From assembly GCF_035222275.1 (NCBI RefSeq), contig NW_026946359.1, forward strand, positions 3,658,001-3,722,000: 64,000 bases of DNA, read 5' to 3'. The position numbers and the translations under genes were made by a program. The notes beneath the pieces were generated by a model. It had not been told where the DNA came from. It made no database searches and saw only the letters and a list, made by a program, of their open reading frames with translations. The stretch comes from Podospora bellae-mahoneyi (lineage: Eukaryota > Ascomycota > Sordariomycetes > Sordariales > Podosporaceae). Shown one piece after another: positions 22,448 to 33,315 of this stretch (position 1 is the first letter of the stretch; the number at the start of each line of letters is the position of its first letter).

Positions 22448-22946
22448 GGTGTGGTGTAGGCGTTTGAGGTGAGAAGGGAGATGATGACGGGTTCGATAGT
22501 AATCCAACAAGGCAGAGGCAGCGTAGTAGGAAGCCGGGGCTGCAGTCCGGAGGGCGGAGGTGGGTGCTCGAAAGTTCGAGAGTGTTGAAGATGGCGGGGT
22601 CAAACGGGTTTTGTGGTAGAAGGTTCGCGAGCAATGACTCAAATTCACCACAAAAGCCGATTGATAGCGCGTGCCGCCCCAGATCCTGGACCGCTCGCGG
22701 CAAGACCACCGTAACCACAACGCCTTCTCCATCCGTCCTTTTCTCACAACCTTCCTCTCTCTCTTTCTCCCGCTCTCTCTAAAACCTCTTCGCGATATCG
22801 GCCTTTTCCCTTTATCTCGAACCAGCCCAATCAATCTCCCAATCTCCTGTCCTAAAGTTCCCGAATCCCACCTTGATTGGCGCGCATTCCGACACCTCAC
22901 CTAAGGCAATTGGCGAAACAGAGTTACAGGGAAGAGGGAGAAATAA
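22448..22946. promoter_or_regulatory. Divergent 5' region with possible AlaRS presequence
   Basis: This separates the AlaRS start (minus) from the next plus-strand gene. The AlaRS frame remains open on the minus strand through it; the nearest in-frame ATG upstream is at 22730-22732. CT-rich runs occur at about 22735-22785. Confidence 0.5.
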
Positions 22947-23861
22947 ATGCTAGCAAACCCTGCGCCGCGACTGGCCACCCACCACCATATCATGGAGATG
23001 GGGAGCTTCCCACCCGCTGTGGGCATGGACCACCACTATCAACATGGGTACCTCAATCACAACCCTTTCCAGCAGCAACAAGTTCAGCTTCAACAACAAC
23101 CACAACCACAACCACAACCACCGACATCTCGCCTCTCCCGTAAGCGCAAACCAGATGCCCCCCCAGAGAACAACGAGCGCCTCTCCAAGCGCATGAGCCT
23201 GCTGAATCTCGGTATGTACGGTGTGGTGCACAGTCCCCCTCAACGTCATCGTCGCATTCCAGCCCTCCCACTAACACCCGCCCCCTTCTCCACAGAACAC
23301 TCTGGACCCAAACTCTACGTCCCCGTTGAACAAGGTGACAGCCACAACCAATCCTTACCCGATCTCAATGCCATTCATCATCAACAACAACTCCAATCCC
23401 AGCGCCGTAGCCATGGCCACCACAAACACACCCTCATGGATGACTCCATGATGCAGCTCGACGACACAAAGCACAAAGTCTACATTTACAACCTCGACGA
23501 CGAGCTCTCCTCGTCCGACAATGAGACTGACGACGGGAAACTCATTTTCCTCCCCGACATTGAGAAGCACCTCAAGTCCCACCGCATCCCTCCAAACATC
23601 CTCGCTTCCCCCTCGCCACAAGAGATGGTCGATAGACAACTTGTTTTGTACCGGGTACCTTCTTCTATCACGGTACCAGAAGACCAAGACAGCGTGCGCA
23701 AGGCTATCATCGAGGCGAGACAACGGATGAGGGAGAAGCAGGAGGCTGAGAGGGCTGCTGCCGCGATGAGGGAGGTTCCAGTGGATAACACGGTCATGTT
23801 TTCCGCGCCACAGGCTTCGTCGTCATCAGCAGAGGATCCAGATGCCATGGAGCTCGACTAG
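22947..23861 (+). CDS. Conserved fungal protein, function unknown
   Basis: Two exons, 22947-23211 and 23296-23861 (G|GTATGT...CCACAG, 84 bp, so the intron also reads open), give 276 residues. The start may be ATG 22947 or, equally plausibly, ATG 22992 (MEMGSFPPAVGMDHH). The N-terminus is Gln/Pro/His-rich (QQQQVQLQQQPQPQPQPP), followed by a basic SRKRKPD block that could be a nuclear signal. The best-ordered part is KVYIYNLDDELSSSDNE, LIFLPDIEKHLKSHRIP, QLVLYRVPSSITVPEDQDS and VRKAIIEARQRMREKQEAE. I have the impression this block is shared among Pezizomycotina but cannot name it. The last residues (DPDAMELD) and the stop lie inside a decaying 27-bp tandem repeat. Confidence 0.8.
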   Translation: MLANPAPRLATHHHIMEMGSFPPAVGMDHHYQHGYLNHNPFQQQQVQLQQQPQPQPQPPTSRLSRKRKPDAPPENNERLSKRMSLLNLGMYGVVHSPPQRHRRIPALPLTPAPFSTEHSGPKLYVPVEQGDSHNQSLPDLNAIHHQQQLQSQRRSHGHHKHTLMDDSMMQLDDTKHKVYIYNLDDELSSSDNETDDGKLIFLPDIEKHLKSHRIPPNILASPSPQEMVDRQLVLYRVPSSITVPEDQDSVRKAIIEARQRMREKQEAERAAAAMREVPVDNTVMFSAPQASSSSAEDPDAMELD

Positions 23862-24079
23862 GATCGAGATGCCACGCGGCAGCGCGACTAGGATCCAGAT
23901 CCCATGGCGCACGACTAGTGCTCAGATGAAGTGAAGCTCGACTACGATCCAGACGAAATGGAGCTCGAATAGAATCGACTTGCTATGGATCTCGGCTAGA
24001 TTCGGATCCCACCAAGGTCCGCTGAGATATGGTTGTCATATCGTTCGGCTGTGATTCGGATGCTATGGATCCCGACTGA
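23835..24079 (+). repeat. Decaying 27-bp tandem repeat spanning the stop codon
   Basis: The unit GATCCAGATGCCATGGAGCT plus CGACTAG encodes DPDAMELD and then a stop. Copies lie at 23835-23861 (the gene's own end), 23862-23891 (30 bp), 23892-23918, 23919-23945, 23946-23972 and 23973-23999, then a partial copy at 24000 and an isolated copy at 24053-24079 (reads DSDAMDPD then TGA). Unit lengths are multiples of three, and several copies keep a terminal stop. Divergence between copies is high, so the expansion is old. Confidence 0.85.
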
Positions 24080-24734
24080 AATACAGCAAGGCGGCCGTCT
24101 TTTTCTTTGTTTGTTTCGTGGGTTGGTCGGTTCAAAGGTTATCAGGGGTTTTGAGGTTCCCATACCTTCACACACGGCGCATTCACGGTATTTCTGTGGC
24201 TATCTAGGCACACGGCAACAAATATTGACTTGGGTTGAAATTTAGCGAGGTGTTTTACAGGCAGCGTGCATTTATTTTACAAAGCGGACATAGGGACCGG
24301 TATCACAGGACATGGCTCCCATCAGGCATGAGTCCGTTATCTTACATAGCGGGCATCCTTCACAATTCGTGATAGGACACCATTAGCTACACAATAAGAG
24401 AAACATGATTAAAGAAAACAAAAGGCTCTTGTGCTGCTTATAATATTAGGTGTATTTAGGCATGTTTGTAATGAATGCTATAACGTAGGTAATTCCAGAG
24501 TGAACCCTACTCGTGAGAGCTGCTGGGCGTTCCGCGCCCTTCTCCTTCTCAATCGAGAAACCCCATTAATGCCCACAGGTTGAGCATTGAGCATGGTCAA
24601 GCTCTCCCTCCTTTATTCTGTTCCGTGGTCCTTTCCCACCAGGGGATCAATCATATATACAAATTACGTTCACTCCTCATCCTATTCCAAAACCCTACCC
24701 TGCTACCTGCCTTCCCAATCCGATACCGTCTCTT
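24080..24734. other. Convergent intergenic gap
   Basis: The 3' flanks of the preceding unknown gene and the Rcr-like gene meet here. It is AT-richer than its surroundings; no gene seen. Confidence 0.4.
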
Positions 24735-25460
24735 CTAGCTCCTGAACGGGTTGTTGGTATTCCCCGTTCCTTGAGGTTGTAGTGTGAGTGGTGGTGGCCC
24801 AGGGGGAGGGGCATGCTGCTCATTCAAGCTGCTACTTGGCACTGGCGCGACCACCGCTGGTGGTGGTGGTCCCGGTGGTGGGGAGTAGATATACCCATTA
24901 TCCTGCGGTGGTGGTGGTGTCGTCCCATTCCCATTACCCTCCCCATATTTAGAGACTCCAGCAGGCGGTTCGTAAACCGGCGGCCGTGGCGCGCTGGGAT
25001 CGTAGACTGGTGGTGGTGGCATCCCTTGCATGTTGTAGTATTGATACCCGTCCCCGTTGTGGCTGTAAGGGGTGAAGGTAGATTGGGGGTATCGATACCG
25101 GGGGTCGACTTGGGCGAGGGTGGCGCGGTTGACGAGGAAGCGGTGGTATCCCAGCGGGGGGAGGCCGGAGCGGACGCGTTTCCGGGCGTGGAAGTAGCCT
25201 ATTAGGAGGTAGAGGGTGAGGGAGAGGAGGATGGCGAGGAAGAGGGACCATTTGACTATTATGCCGGCCTATGGAAGAGAGGGGGGGAAATGTTAGACTG
25301 GGAGGGTGGGGGTTGTAGATGGGTGGGAGGGAGGGGGACGTACCTTTGTGTTCCAGAAGGAGATGTAGCAGTTTTCGTCGCTGATGAGAAAGCCATCTTC
25401 GTCTCGCGTGCAGTTGCGGTAGTAGTAGGTTTGCCTGGGTAGAAGCGTGGCGATGGCCAT
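24735..25460 (-). CDS. Small single-pass membrane protein with PPxY motifs (Rcr-like)
   Basis: Two exons, 25344-25460 and 24735-25268 (GTACGT...CATAG), give 216 residues starting MAIATLLPRQTYYYRNCTRD. A short luminal or outside part with Cys residues is followed by one transmembrane helix (VKWSLFLAILLSLTLYLLIG, about 44-63) and a basic stop-transfer HARKRVRSG. The cytosolic tail is Pro/Tyr/Gly-rich with two PPxY motifs (PPVYDPS and PPVYEPP) and Pro-Gly repeats. This architecture resembles yeast Rcr1/Rcr2, which bind the Rsp5 ubiquitin ligase through PPxY and influence plasma-membrane cargo sorting and chitin deposition. The assignment rests on layout and motifs, not on strong sequence identity. 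Confidence 0.7.
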
Positions 25461-27416
25461 TGTTTGTGTTGTTTTTGTGTGTGGTGACCGGATGGGATGG
25501 GGAATGTCCGAGGTCCAGAGTTCCAGGAACTCGGATAGACTGGGTGGCTGCTGCGATGAATTTGATGCACCTGGGTTGAGTTCTATACCGGGAGATGAAT
25601 AGATACGATCAAAGAGGGGGACGATAACTTGATCGATCTGGATGAAGGTCGCAAGTTGGTTTTGTACAGATGAGTTTGCCTGAACTCTTTCGATGTGCAG
25701 AGGTGAAAGGGAAGGAGCACTGTCGCATAAACAAAGAAAGAACTGGAAAAAGCACGAGCGAGGGAGAGAGTGTGACGGAAGGGAGATTGCCGGCCAGTTG
25801 TGCCAAGCCTGCCCAGGCCAAAGCGATGATTCCGCGCCGAGAATGAGAGATTCTTCGAAGGTGTTCTTATCACGGACAAAACCACCACAACTTTGCCGAT
25901 CAAGAAAACGGGCACTCTTTCCGGCTTGGTAGCATGCGCTTGCCGCTGTACCCCGCGGATTATTTAGCGGCTGGTCCCCTGAACCCTGGGGGCGGGTTGA
26001 ACGCTAAAAAGGCCGGCAGCCACTTGTTTATCGCGATGGCGAGTGGCGCTGATGAGAATGGGTAGCACTGGGTTTCATCGTTGTCTTTGGCGTTTCAGTT
26101 CTCCAGGAGACCGAAGGATGAAATCTTGGAAGACGCAGATTTATTCATGATATTCTGCGGCAATCAAGAAATGAATAATGAGAGTCAACTCTGAAGCAAT
26201 GAACTATCAAGATGCAATCGGTGATTGCTAAAATGAGGTAGGATATATAGTCAAGGCCTTCTCGTGATATTGGACGAAAATTGTCAAGGCTATTCTTGGC
26301 TACCTCCATCAGGGTCATGGTGTCACAACCTTGACTACCATTGACACATGTCTAGGTATTGGACAGTGTAGCTCATTGGTATTTATTTGACGAGCGGTTA
26401 GCCTGGACGTCCGTCACTTTGCCAATGGAAGATTGAAATGATAGACGACAGGCTTCCGTCCAATGCTCAGTAATCATATCCGCTAGTCTTTCATATAAGT
26501 GATAGGTAGTAGACTTCATTAGCCTAGTCCTGAGACTCCAGATATCTGAAGAATATCAAGATTCTGTAGCGCAAGGCACCGAGCTTGCAAGAAGTGGCGT
26601 TAATCCGAAGCTGGCGGGAGGACGAGATGACTTTTAGGTCGGTACTCGCCTAGGTATCCGAGACGTGTTGAGTGAAATATTGTAACAGTCGGAGTGTTCC
26701 TGGAGAGTGACATGATCAAACCAAGATCAAATGTCTAAGATATCGGAGATCAAGAAAATGTAAGTGACAGAATCGGACTAGCTTACCCGGCAGGCAACCG
26801 ACAGCGCCAGCACGGGCCGCACCCACTGAATGCCGGTTCCAACCGCCGGATCGGAGTGGGGGCGACCGAGACCGACGGATTCTCCACAGCGGCTGCATCA
26901 AATTTCAAGATGGGCGTCTTCGGTGCGGAAACGCAGGGTGACATAATGTCAACACGCCTCCGCAGAGCCTCAATCGGCACCGACGAGAAAAAAGCGAAAC
27001 ACCGACCAGTCTAGCCCGGCCCCAGCAAAGCCGACTTACAAGCTGGCTTGCTCTCCCACCACCACGACGGCGGATCCTTAGTTTTCTCGAACGGACCTCC
27101 AACACACCGCCAGCCAGCCACACTCTCCAGCGCACCAATCTGTTCGTGATGTTCTAGCAATAGAGTATCGCCCACCCAAACTCGCTCTCTCTTTCTCTCC
27201 AACCCCTCTGGAGACCTGGCGGCGGGGTAGCAGCGCACCTTGACGAACCGGCTTTGAATCGGAGGCTAATTTCACCACTGAACAACAAACGAGCAACATC
27301 AACCCTTCCCTTTTTGCTTATTGTTACTCCTACTGTTACCCACTGTCGAATCAGCGCCCAATTCAAAAAAGACTCGGTTCATCTCCGGTTATTTCCCCCA
27401 ACTACCACCACCAAAG
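25461..27416. other. Long divergent intergenic region
   Basis: This lies between the Rcr-like gene (minus) and PTC7 (plus). The middle (about 26090-26780) is AT-richer and has no open frame of note; it could be an aged repeat, but no family is recognisable. The minus-strand frames at 26716-27366 are shadow-like. Confidence 0.35.
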
Positions 27417-28718
27417 ATGGTTGCGACAATTAGCGCGACCCGCGCGCTTCGACTCCCCTACCGATCAGCCACCCTCCGACTTCTCACCCCTCCGACGACA
27501 ACACCGTCCCCCTGCCGATCGAGCCTCCGCGCCGCCTCTACATTCACATCCCGCAAGCAAAAACCGCCATCAAAACAGCCCACCACCCCAGGGCAACCAC
27601 CAACCCCAATGAAACCAACCAACGCCCTCCTTTTCTCAACCTGCCCCGCAACCATGCTCGGCCCCTCCTCTTCATCACCACAACAATGCCCCAGCACCAA
27701 ATATCACTACCACCTCGCAGCCTCCTACATAGCCAAATCCCGGCCCTTCGACCCCCAAACCCACCTCTTCCAATTCAACCCCTACAACCGCCTCTCCCAA
27801 CCGCCCAAATCCCCCAAACGTCCCAAATCCTCCCGGCCAGAATCAGGTCAGGACGCGTTTTTCATCAGTCAGCTAGGTGCCTCCCCCTCCAGCGGGGAAG
27901 TCGCCCTAGGAGTCGCAGACGGCGTAGGAGGGTGGATGGACAGCGGAGTCGACCCAGCCGACTTCTCCCATGCGTTCTGCGACTACATGGCCGCCAACGC
28001 ATCATCATCCGACCCGCCGTCAACAGCACGGGAGCTCATGCAAAGGGGCTACGAGGCTGTCTGTCATGATGAGAGCATCAAAGCCGGGGGTAGCACCGCC
28101 ATTGTTGGCTTGTTGACCTCCAACGGGAAGATGGAAGTCGCCAATTTGGGGGATAGCGGGTTTATACTTCTCAGAAGGGGGGGCGTCCACGCGAGCAGCG
28201 AACCGCAGACTCATGCGTTCAACACACCGTATCAGCTCAGCGTTGTGCCGCCTTCTATGCTGTTGCGGGCGGCGGCTTTTGGGGGCGCGCAGTTGATGGA
28301 TCAGCCTAGGGATGCCGAGGTCACGAGACATGGGCTGAGGCATGGGGATGTGGTTGTTTTTGCTAGTGATGGGCTGTGGGATAATCTGTTTGAGGGGGAT
28401 ATTTTGAGGATTGTGAGCTCGGTTATGAGGGAGAGGGGGGTTTGGAGGGTTAATGGGGAGAGGGGGTGTGTGGTGGAGGAGGATATCAAGAGTGTGACTG
28501 AGGGGAAGACGACGCTGCAGGGGAGGCTGGCTACGGAGATTGTTAGGCAAGCGAAGATTGCGAGTGTGGATCCGAAGCTGGATGGGCCGTTTGCAAAGGA
28601 GGTGAAGAAGTATTACCCGCATGAGGTTTGGAGGGGGGGAAAGGAGGATGATATTTGTGTGGTGGTTGTTGTTGTTGAGGAGGAGGGTGGGGCGGGGAGT
28701 GTGAAGGCGAAGTTGTAA
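27417..28718 (+). CDS. PTC7: Mitochondrial PP2C-type protein phosphatase, Ptc7-like
   Basis: A single exon of 433 residues. The first about 50 residues look like a mitochondrial presequence (MVATISATRALRLPYRSATL, then CRSSLRAASTFTSRKQ: Arg/Ser/Thr-rich, no acids). The PP2C core shows GQDAFFISQLG, LGVADGVGGWMDSGVDPADF (metal-binding DGVGG), STAIVGLLTSNGKMEVANLG-D-SGF, VVFASDGLWDNLF (second metal-binding Asp) and a final EDDICVVVVVV. In yeast, Ptc7 dephosphorylates Coq7 and promotes coenzyme Q synthesis; animal PPTC7 limits mitophagy. Yeast PTC7 makes two forms through a retained intron; here no intron is seen. The frame is open upstream but only via a TTG, so the first ATG was taken. Confidence 0.9.
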   Translation: MVATISATRALRLPYRSATLRLLTPPTTTPSPCRSSLRAASTFTSRKQKPPSKQPTTPGQPPTPMKPTNALLFSTCPATMLGPSSSSPQQCPSTKYHYHLAASYIAKSRPFDPQTHLFQFNPYNRLSQPPKSPKRPKSSRPESGQDAFFISQLGASPSSGEVALGVADGVGGWMDSGVDPADFSHAFCDYMAANASSSDPPSTARELMQRGYEAVCHDESIKAGGSTAIVGLLTSNGKMEVANLGDSGFILLRRGGVHASSEPQTHAFNTPYQLSVVPPSMLLRAAAFGGAQLMDQPRDAEVTRHGLRHGDVVVFASDGLWDNLFEGDILRIVSSVMRERGVWRVNGERGCVVEEDIKSVTEGKTTLQGRLATEIVRQAKIASVDPKLDGPFAKEVKKYYPHEVWRGGKEDDICVVVVVVEEEGGAGSVKAKL

Positions 28719-30092
28719 GGGATGTGGGTGGGAAGGATATGGAGGCCTTGCGAATGATATTTTGCATTTTGGGAGCATGAAACGGTTTTTGGGATAGATG
28801 GCGGTGTAAGTGATTCGAAGATGGGAACCATGTATCAAAACAGTCAGAAAGGAATCAAAGCCAGCGTTATTTGCAGATGGCTGAAAAAGAAAACATCCCG
28901 TGTGATGTTTAGGGCAAGGGGTATATAGTTTCTAGATTATGTACATAAGGCTGGCTGGCTTTTAGAGCTGAATTGGGAATCATATATATAACCTGATATC
29001 TGACAGTTGGTGTCTTTTGTTTAGTGTACGCAAGCTAGCACTTTGTTTATGGTATTACATCCGGCGCCTCTAAGCCTTCTGCGGCAGCAACTCTCTTCGT
29101 TATCCTGTTCTCCGACATCGCTGCTGACTACACCCTCAAGGAAACAGAGCAGGTTACACAACTCAGACATCGGACGGTCAGTCATCCCCGTCAGCGGTAT
29201 GGTCCGACAAGCCTTATCATCGGCCCTCCAACACAGCAAAAACACAAACATGGGATGAAAAATGTCGTGTAAACACAGTGCTTATCTCACCCTCAATTCA
29301 AACCCCTAATTGGCCACAGCATGTCCTCCCTGCATTGTCACTCGCATAACGCTCCTCATACTTACTTGCATCTGCATATGTGGCCCCCCCGTACACAACG
29401 TCACTATACCTATCTCTCACACCGTCCTTCGTCCTAACCCGACCGACCAGCAACCGGCCGAACAACGGGTAGAGGCATATGCCACCAACCGACCCACGTT
29501 GAACGAACCCTGACTCCAACAATTCAATTCGTCAATCCCCGAACTCCCCAACGCCTGTCCCAACGGCCATCTAAACCGCAGCGGTGTCACCCCTAGCTTC
29601 ACCAATCTGTCAACTTTGACACCTCGCCTATCAACCCCAACAACTGCAAGTCTCAAACCTTTTCAAAACTTCACCTCTTTCCCATCTCCAATCTCATATC
29701 ACATCAGCACCCACAAGTCATCAAGTTAATCATAAAATATAATCCATTACATCCTAACATTCATCTGTCTTCTCCCTCCCTATCCTACTCCGCCTTAAAC
29801 CAATCACCCCCATCTTTGTTAATCATAAACAAGAAGACAACACGCACCTCCCTTCCCCTCAGCCAATTAACCAATTACAGCTAGCCTTCCCTTCACGAAA
29901 AAAAAGGTACCAACCTATGTACGAGAAGTAAAAAACCCTCACCAAAAACACCCAACAAGAAAAAAAAAAAACAAGAAACCAACAACCACCCAAACAAACA
30001 AGCCCGGGGTATTATTAGCCAAGTTTTTGGTGACTGTTAAACGCCAGAAAATCTCAACTCAAAACACCAGCAACAACCCTCATGGTATCAAC
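28719..30092. other. Convergent intergenic gap
   Basis: The 3' flanks of PTC7 and the wall-protein gene face each other here. It contains C- and A-rich low-complexity runs (about 29560-30000); no gene supported. Confidence 0.4.
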
Positions 30093-30825
30093 TTAGTTAA
30101 AGAAGACAAGGGCGGCAACAGTACCGAGGACGAGCGCGAGCGAGGAAGCAAAGCGCTGACCGTTGTTGGTGTTGGGGGGAGCAGTCTCGGTTTCTTGGGC
30201 GCGGCGAGTGCTGGTGGGTGGGGCAGTGGTAGTGGTCTCGAGAGCTGAAGGGGGGGTTGGTTAGCACACTAGTTTATACTTGAAACTAGAAGTTGGGAGA
30301 ACATACTGGTAGCAGTGGTGGACTCGGTGGAGGTCTCAGTCTCAGTGGAAGACTCTGTGGAGGTCTCGGTGGAGGACTCAGCAGTGCTAGTGATGGTGGT
30401 CACAGAGGTGGTGGCAGAGGTGACGACCTCGGTACCCTCAAGAGGGAAAGCTGGGCTGAAGTTGCGGGGGTCCCCGCTCTCGTCCTCAATGACAAAGGCA
30501 TAGTCACCGTTCAAGCTGTCGGTGGGAGTGTAGGTGAAGGAGCCGCTAGCGCCGGAGGTGGCTGATATCGAAAGTCAGTCCAAATGTTTCGCAGGTGCCG
30601 GTCGATAGCCAGAAGATACTCACTAGTAAGGACCTGGACGGGCTTGAAGCTGTTCTCATCTCCGGCGGTGCCCTTGTAGAGCGAAATCTTGACATTGCCC
30701 TCGGCAGAGTCCCACCTGAGAGTGAAAGGCTCGCCGACGACAAGATCGTAGTTGGAGTTCGTGAACTTGGGCCTGGCGAGAGCGGCGGTCGCAAGAGCGA
30801 GAACGGTGGCGAAAGAGTACTTCAT
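30093..30825 (-). CDS. GPI-anchored cell-wall protein with Kre9/Knh1-like domain
   Basis: Three exons (30624-30825, 30307-30561, 30093-30244) with consistent phases give 202 residues. A signal peptide (MKYSFATVLALATAALA) precedes one Kre9/Knh1-type N-terminal domain (about 20-105): PKFTNSNYDLVVGEPFTLRW, NVKISLYKGTAGDE, GSFTYTPTDSLNGDYAFVIE. A Ser/Thr/Glu repeat region follows (TSTESSTETETSTESTTATS and neighbours), heavily O-glycosylatable. The last exon ends in a hydrophobic tail (SLALVLGTVAALVFFN) after NTNNGQR, a good GPI-attachment signal. Related proteins are wall-bound in fungi; the domain is linked to beta-1,6-glucan assembly in yeast Kre9. Exact role unknown. Confidence 0.88.
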
Positions 30826-33315
30826 TTTGACTGATTGATGGTAATGGATGTTGTTCTGGATTATACAGAGTAAACGATGGTGGTGGTGAGTGAGATGAAG
30901 TACAACTGCGAGTTTGAGCGAACGAGAGATCAGTTGATGCGACGGTAAATAAGCTTGTGGGATGTGAAGAAAACAGAATTGGCGGTGGGAGGAAAACCGA
31001 GGTCGCGGTCGAGGTGGAAACGTCGGGGGAGGATGGATATGGGTGGATCGATCCGAAGAAAGGCGCGCAATCTCGTTGCTGGGGGCACGATCATGTACTT
31101 ACCACTTGTGGAATGTTGAACGACTCGGTTGAGCTGGGGGTTGGAATGGAAAAACGAAGAGTTTAAAAAACGACTGTGGTGAAAGTGTAATTATTATGAT
31201 GTAAATGTGGGCAGTCCCGAGACAAGTCACAGAGATATGTGAGTAGTGGTGGTGGTGGTGGGAAAAGGAAGGACAGGCAGGAAGGAGAGGAGGAAGACGA
31301 GCTCTCTCAAAAGAGGAAGAGAGGAAAGAGGCGCAGGGGCCAAAATAGCTAAACAGCCAAGAACGCGTCCTGGAGTTCCAATCTCGTTTGGCGAATGGGG
31401 AGGCGTTGACACAACGATTTTACCAGTTGGCGGATCCACCCCCAGAAAAAGACGCCGCGAATGGGGAAAAGCTTTTCTGGCACGGCAAGGCTGGACAGGC
31501 ACAGACAGGGGAAGGCACAGGGTCTGGGTTTGAGCGGGAAGGGAAGAACCCCAGATCCCGTTCTCTCAAGAGGAACACATGATGGAGGCACAGAGAGGGA
31601 GGGAGTGAGTCGCATGATCCCCGCGACAGTGAAACCGAGCACTATTATTCCCTATTCCTCCTCTCTGCCACGCAGTTTGTGTCCTCTGCGACACTCCTTC
31701 GTGACGGTGCCCGCGGTGCGGACGAGAAGAAAGCACAGCGCCAACAACCACCATGTGGAAATTACTCCTAAATCCAGAATTGCGCCAATTCGGGCTACGA
31801 CGCTGTTGGTTTCCTGGATCCCTTCCCTGTCATGCGATGTTACACACATTCTTGCCTAGCAGTGACTGACTGTTGGCTTTTGGCTGTCACTTAATTACTG
31901 CTGTCAGACGGCATTGTATGCGCTACGGAAAGTCATTCTTCTCTTGCTGCTCTATCTTCAAGATGACGGAATGCACGTGGGACAGTGGAATGCGATGTGT
32001 GCTGTGGACCTCATCTCGCTGCGCTGCATCAGATCGACCCGCTTCAGATGGTTGTGCTCCACGGCGACCCCTTCAGGGTTTTTGGTTCCTTGCAGAGCTG
32101 CAGACCAGATTGTCGTCATTGCACATCACTGCCCCTTCCAGAACCCTTCACCATGTCTCGAGTCTGGAATCCGGAAAAACAATGTCTGGATTTCGGGACC
32201 ATTTTCTGGTATTTCTTCAATGCCTGGCAACGCAACCGAAGGTCAACCGAGAGGTTATGATGTCGATGCGAGTTACAGAGATATTGCATGTCACAGCATG
32301 ACGAAGCCCGACGTCTAGAACGGGGGCATATGGCTCACATGCCACTCCTGCTGAGCAGTTTGGTTTGTGCATTGCGGGGTCAAAACGCACACACCACGGC
32401 CACGGCAGCCTGCATCTGGATGTTCGCAACCATGGATATGATGGCGAACTGGTGACCTATGCAGCCAGACGTTACACGGAGATCGCGCCGCCATCCCAAC
32501 TTACACATATTCAAGTCTTAGCGCCATAGTAACACGAAAATGCGAGTGACGCTACAGGCCGCTTGAACGCGGGTCAGCGTGGTCACACCAGAATATATTA
32601 AAGGAATACATCAGATACCTACTCTGTTGATGCGGTCAAAAATTGAGTTTCCTCGGGTCTGGGTGGGTGTGGCTGCGCCTGCGATTGAGTGCGCGGCCGG
32701 TTTGCCTCCTGACGATAGTCACCAGGCAAGATCAGACAGGTCAGGTAGTATTCCAAGGGTCTCTCAACAAAATCTTCGCAGAATGGCAAAGCCCCCGGAA
32801 GTATTGAGGGTGAGAGACTAGTCCACGAAAGATACACCAATCAAAAAGTCGATTGACTGATAATTGTATGCTGAGGCTTTGTGCCACCTTGGTATACATG
32901 CCATCGTGGCGTTGAACCACCATCAAGGTCACGGGGGTTCCTTGTGCTCCTGGATGTTCGTATGCGATAGCTTTGTGCGGCAAAACGGGTTCGAGTTGCA
33001 AGTTGCTGTCACCGAGTAGGTTTTCAACGGCATCATTCCGTGTTTGTGAGATCAGGCGGCTCTGCCGGAAACAATTCGCTGGCGGATAAACCGTGTAACC
33101 TCCGGCAACACACAACCGGATGCCTCAGCTAGATTCTGAATCAACTCCGGGAAGAAAAATCCCTGGAACATCATTCGACCTCAGCTTCCAACTTCCCGTG
33201 TGAGGATATCCCGAGTTAATTTTCAACGTGGCCGAGTTGATCAAACAGGAGATATCCAGGTTCAGACTTCGGTGACTTCTATCCAACCGACGTTTCGTAC
33301 TCCAAATGTCGGCAG
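30826..33315. other. Long intergenic region
   Basis: This is the promoter of the wall-protein gene and the 3' flank of HPM1. Short frames at 31246-31642 are Arg-rich and overlap in several phases, so they look like composition artefacts. Minus-strand frames at 32741-33319 are discussed under findings but not supported as a gene. Confidence 0.35.

Noticed and set aside
26090-26780. AT-richer stretch considered as a decayed transposable element
   Set aside because: No terminal repeats, target duplication, or coding remnant could be found, and the base shift is mild.
26780-26850. Possible tRNA (GGTTCCAACCG resembles a B box)
   Set aside because: No matching A box at the right distance and no cloverleaf pairing.
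28020-28838. Minus-strand frame of 272 codons over PTC7
   Set aside because: Antisense shadow, rich in Pro/His/Asn with no domain; the plus-strand PP2C motifs are unambiguous.
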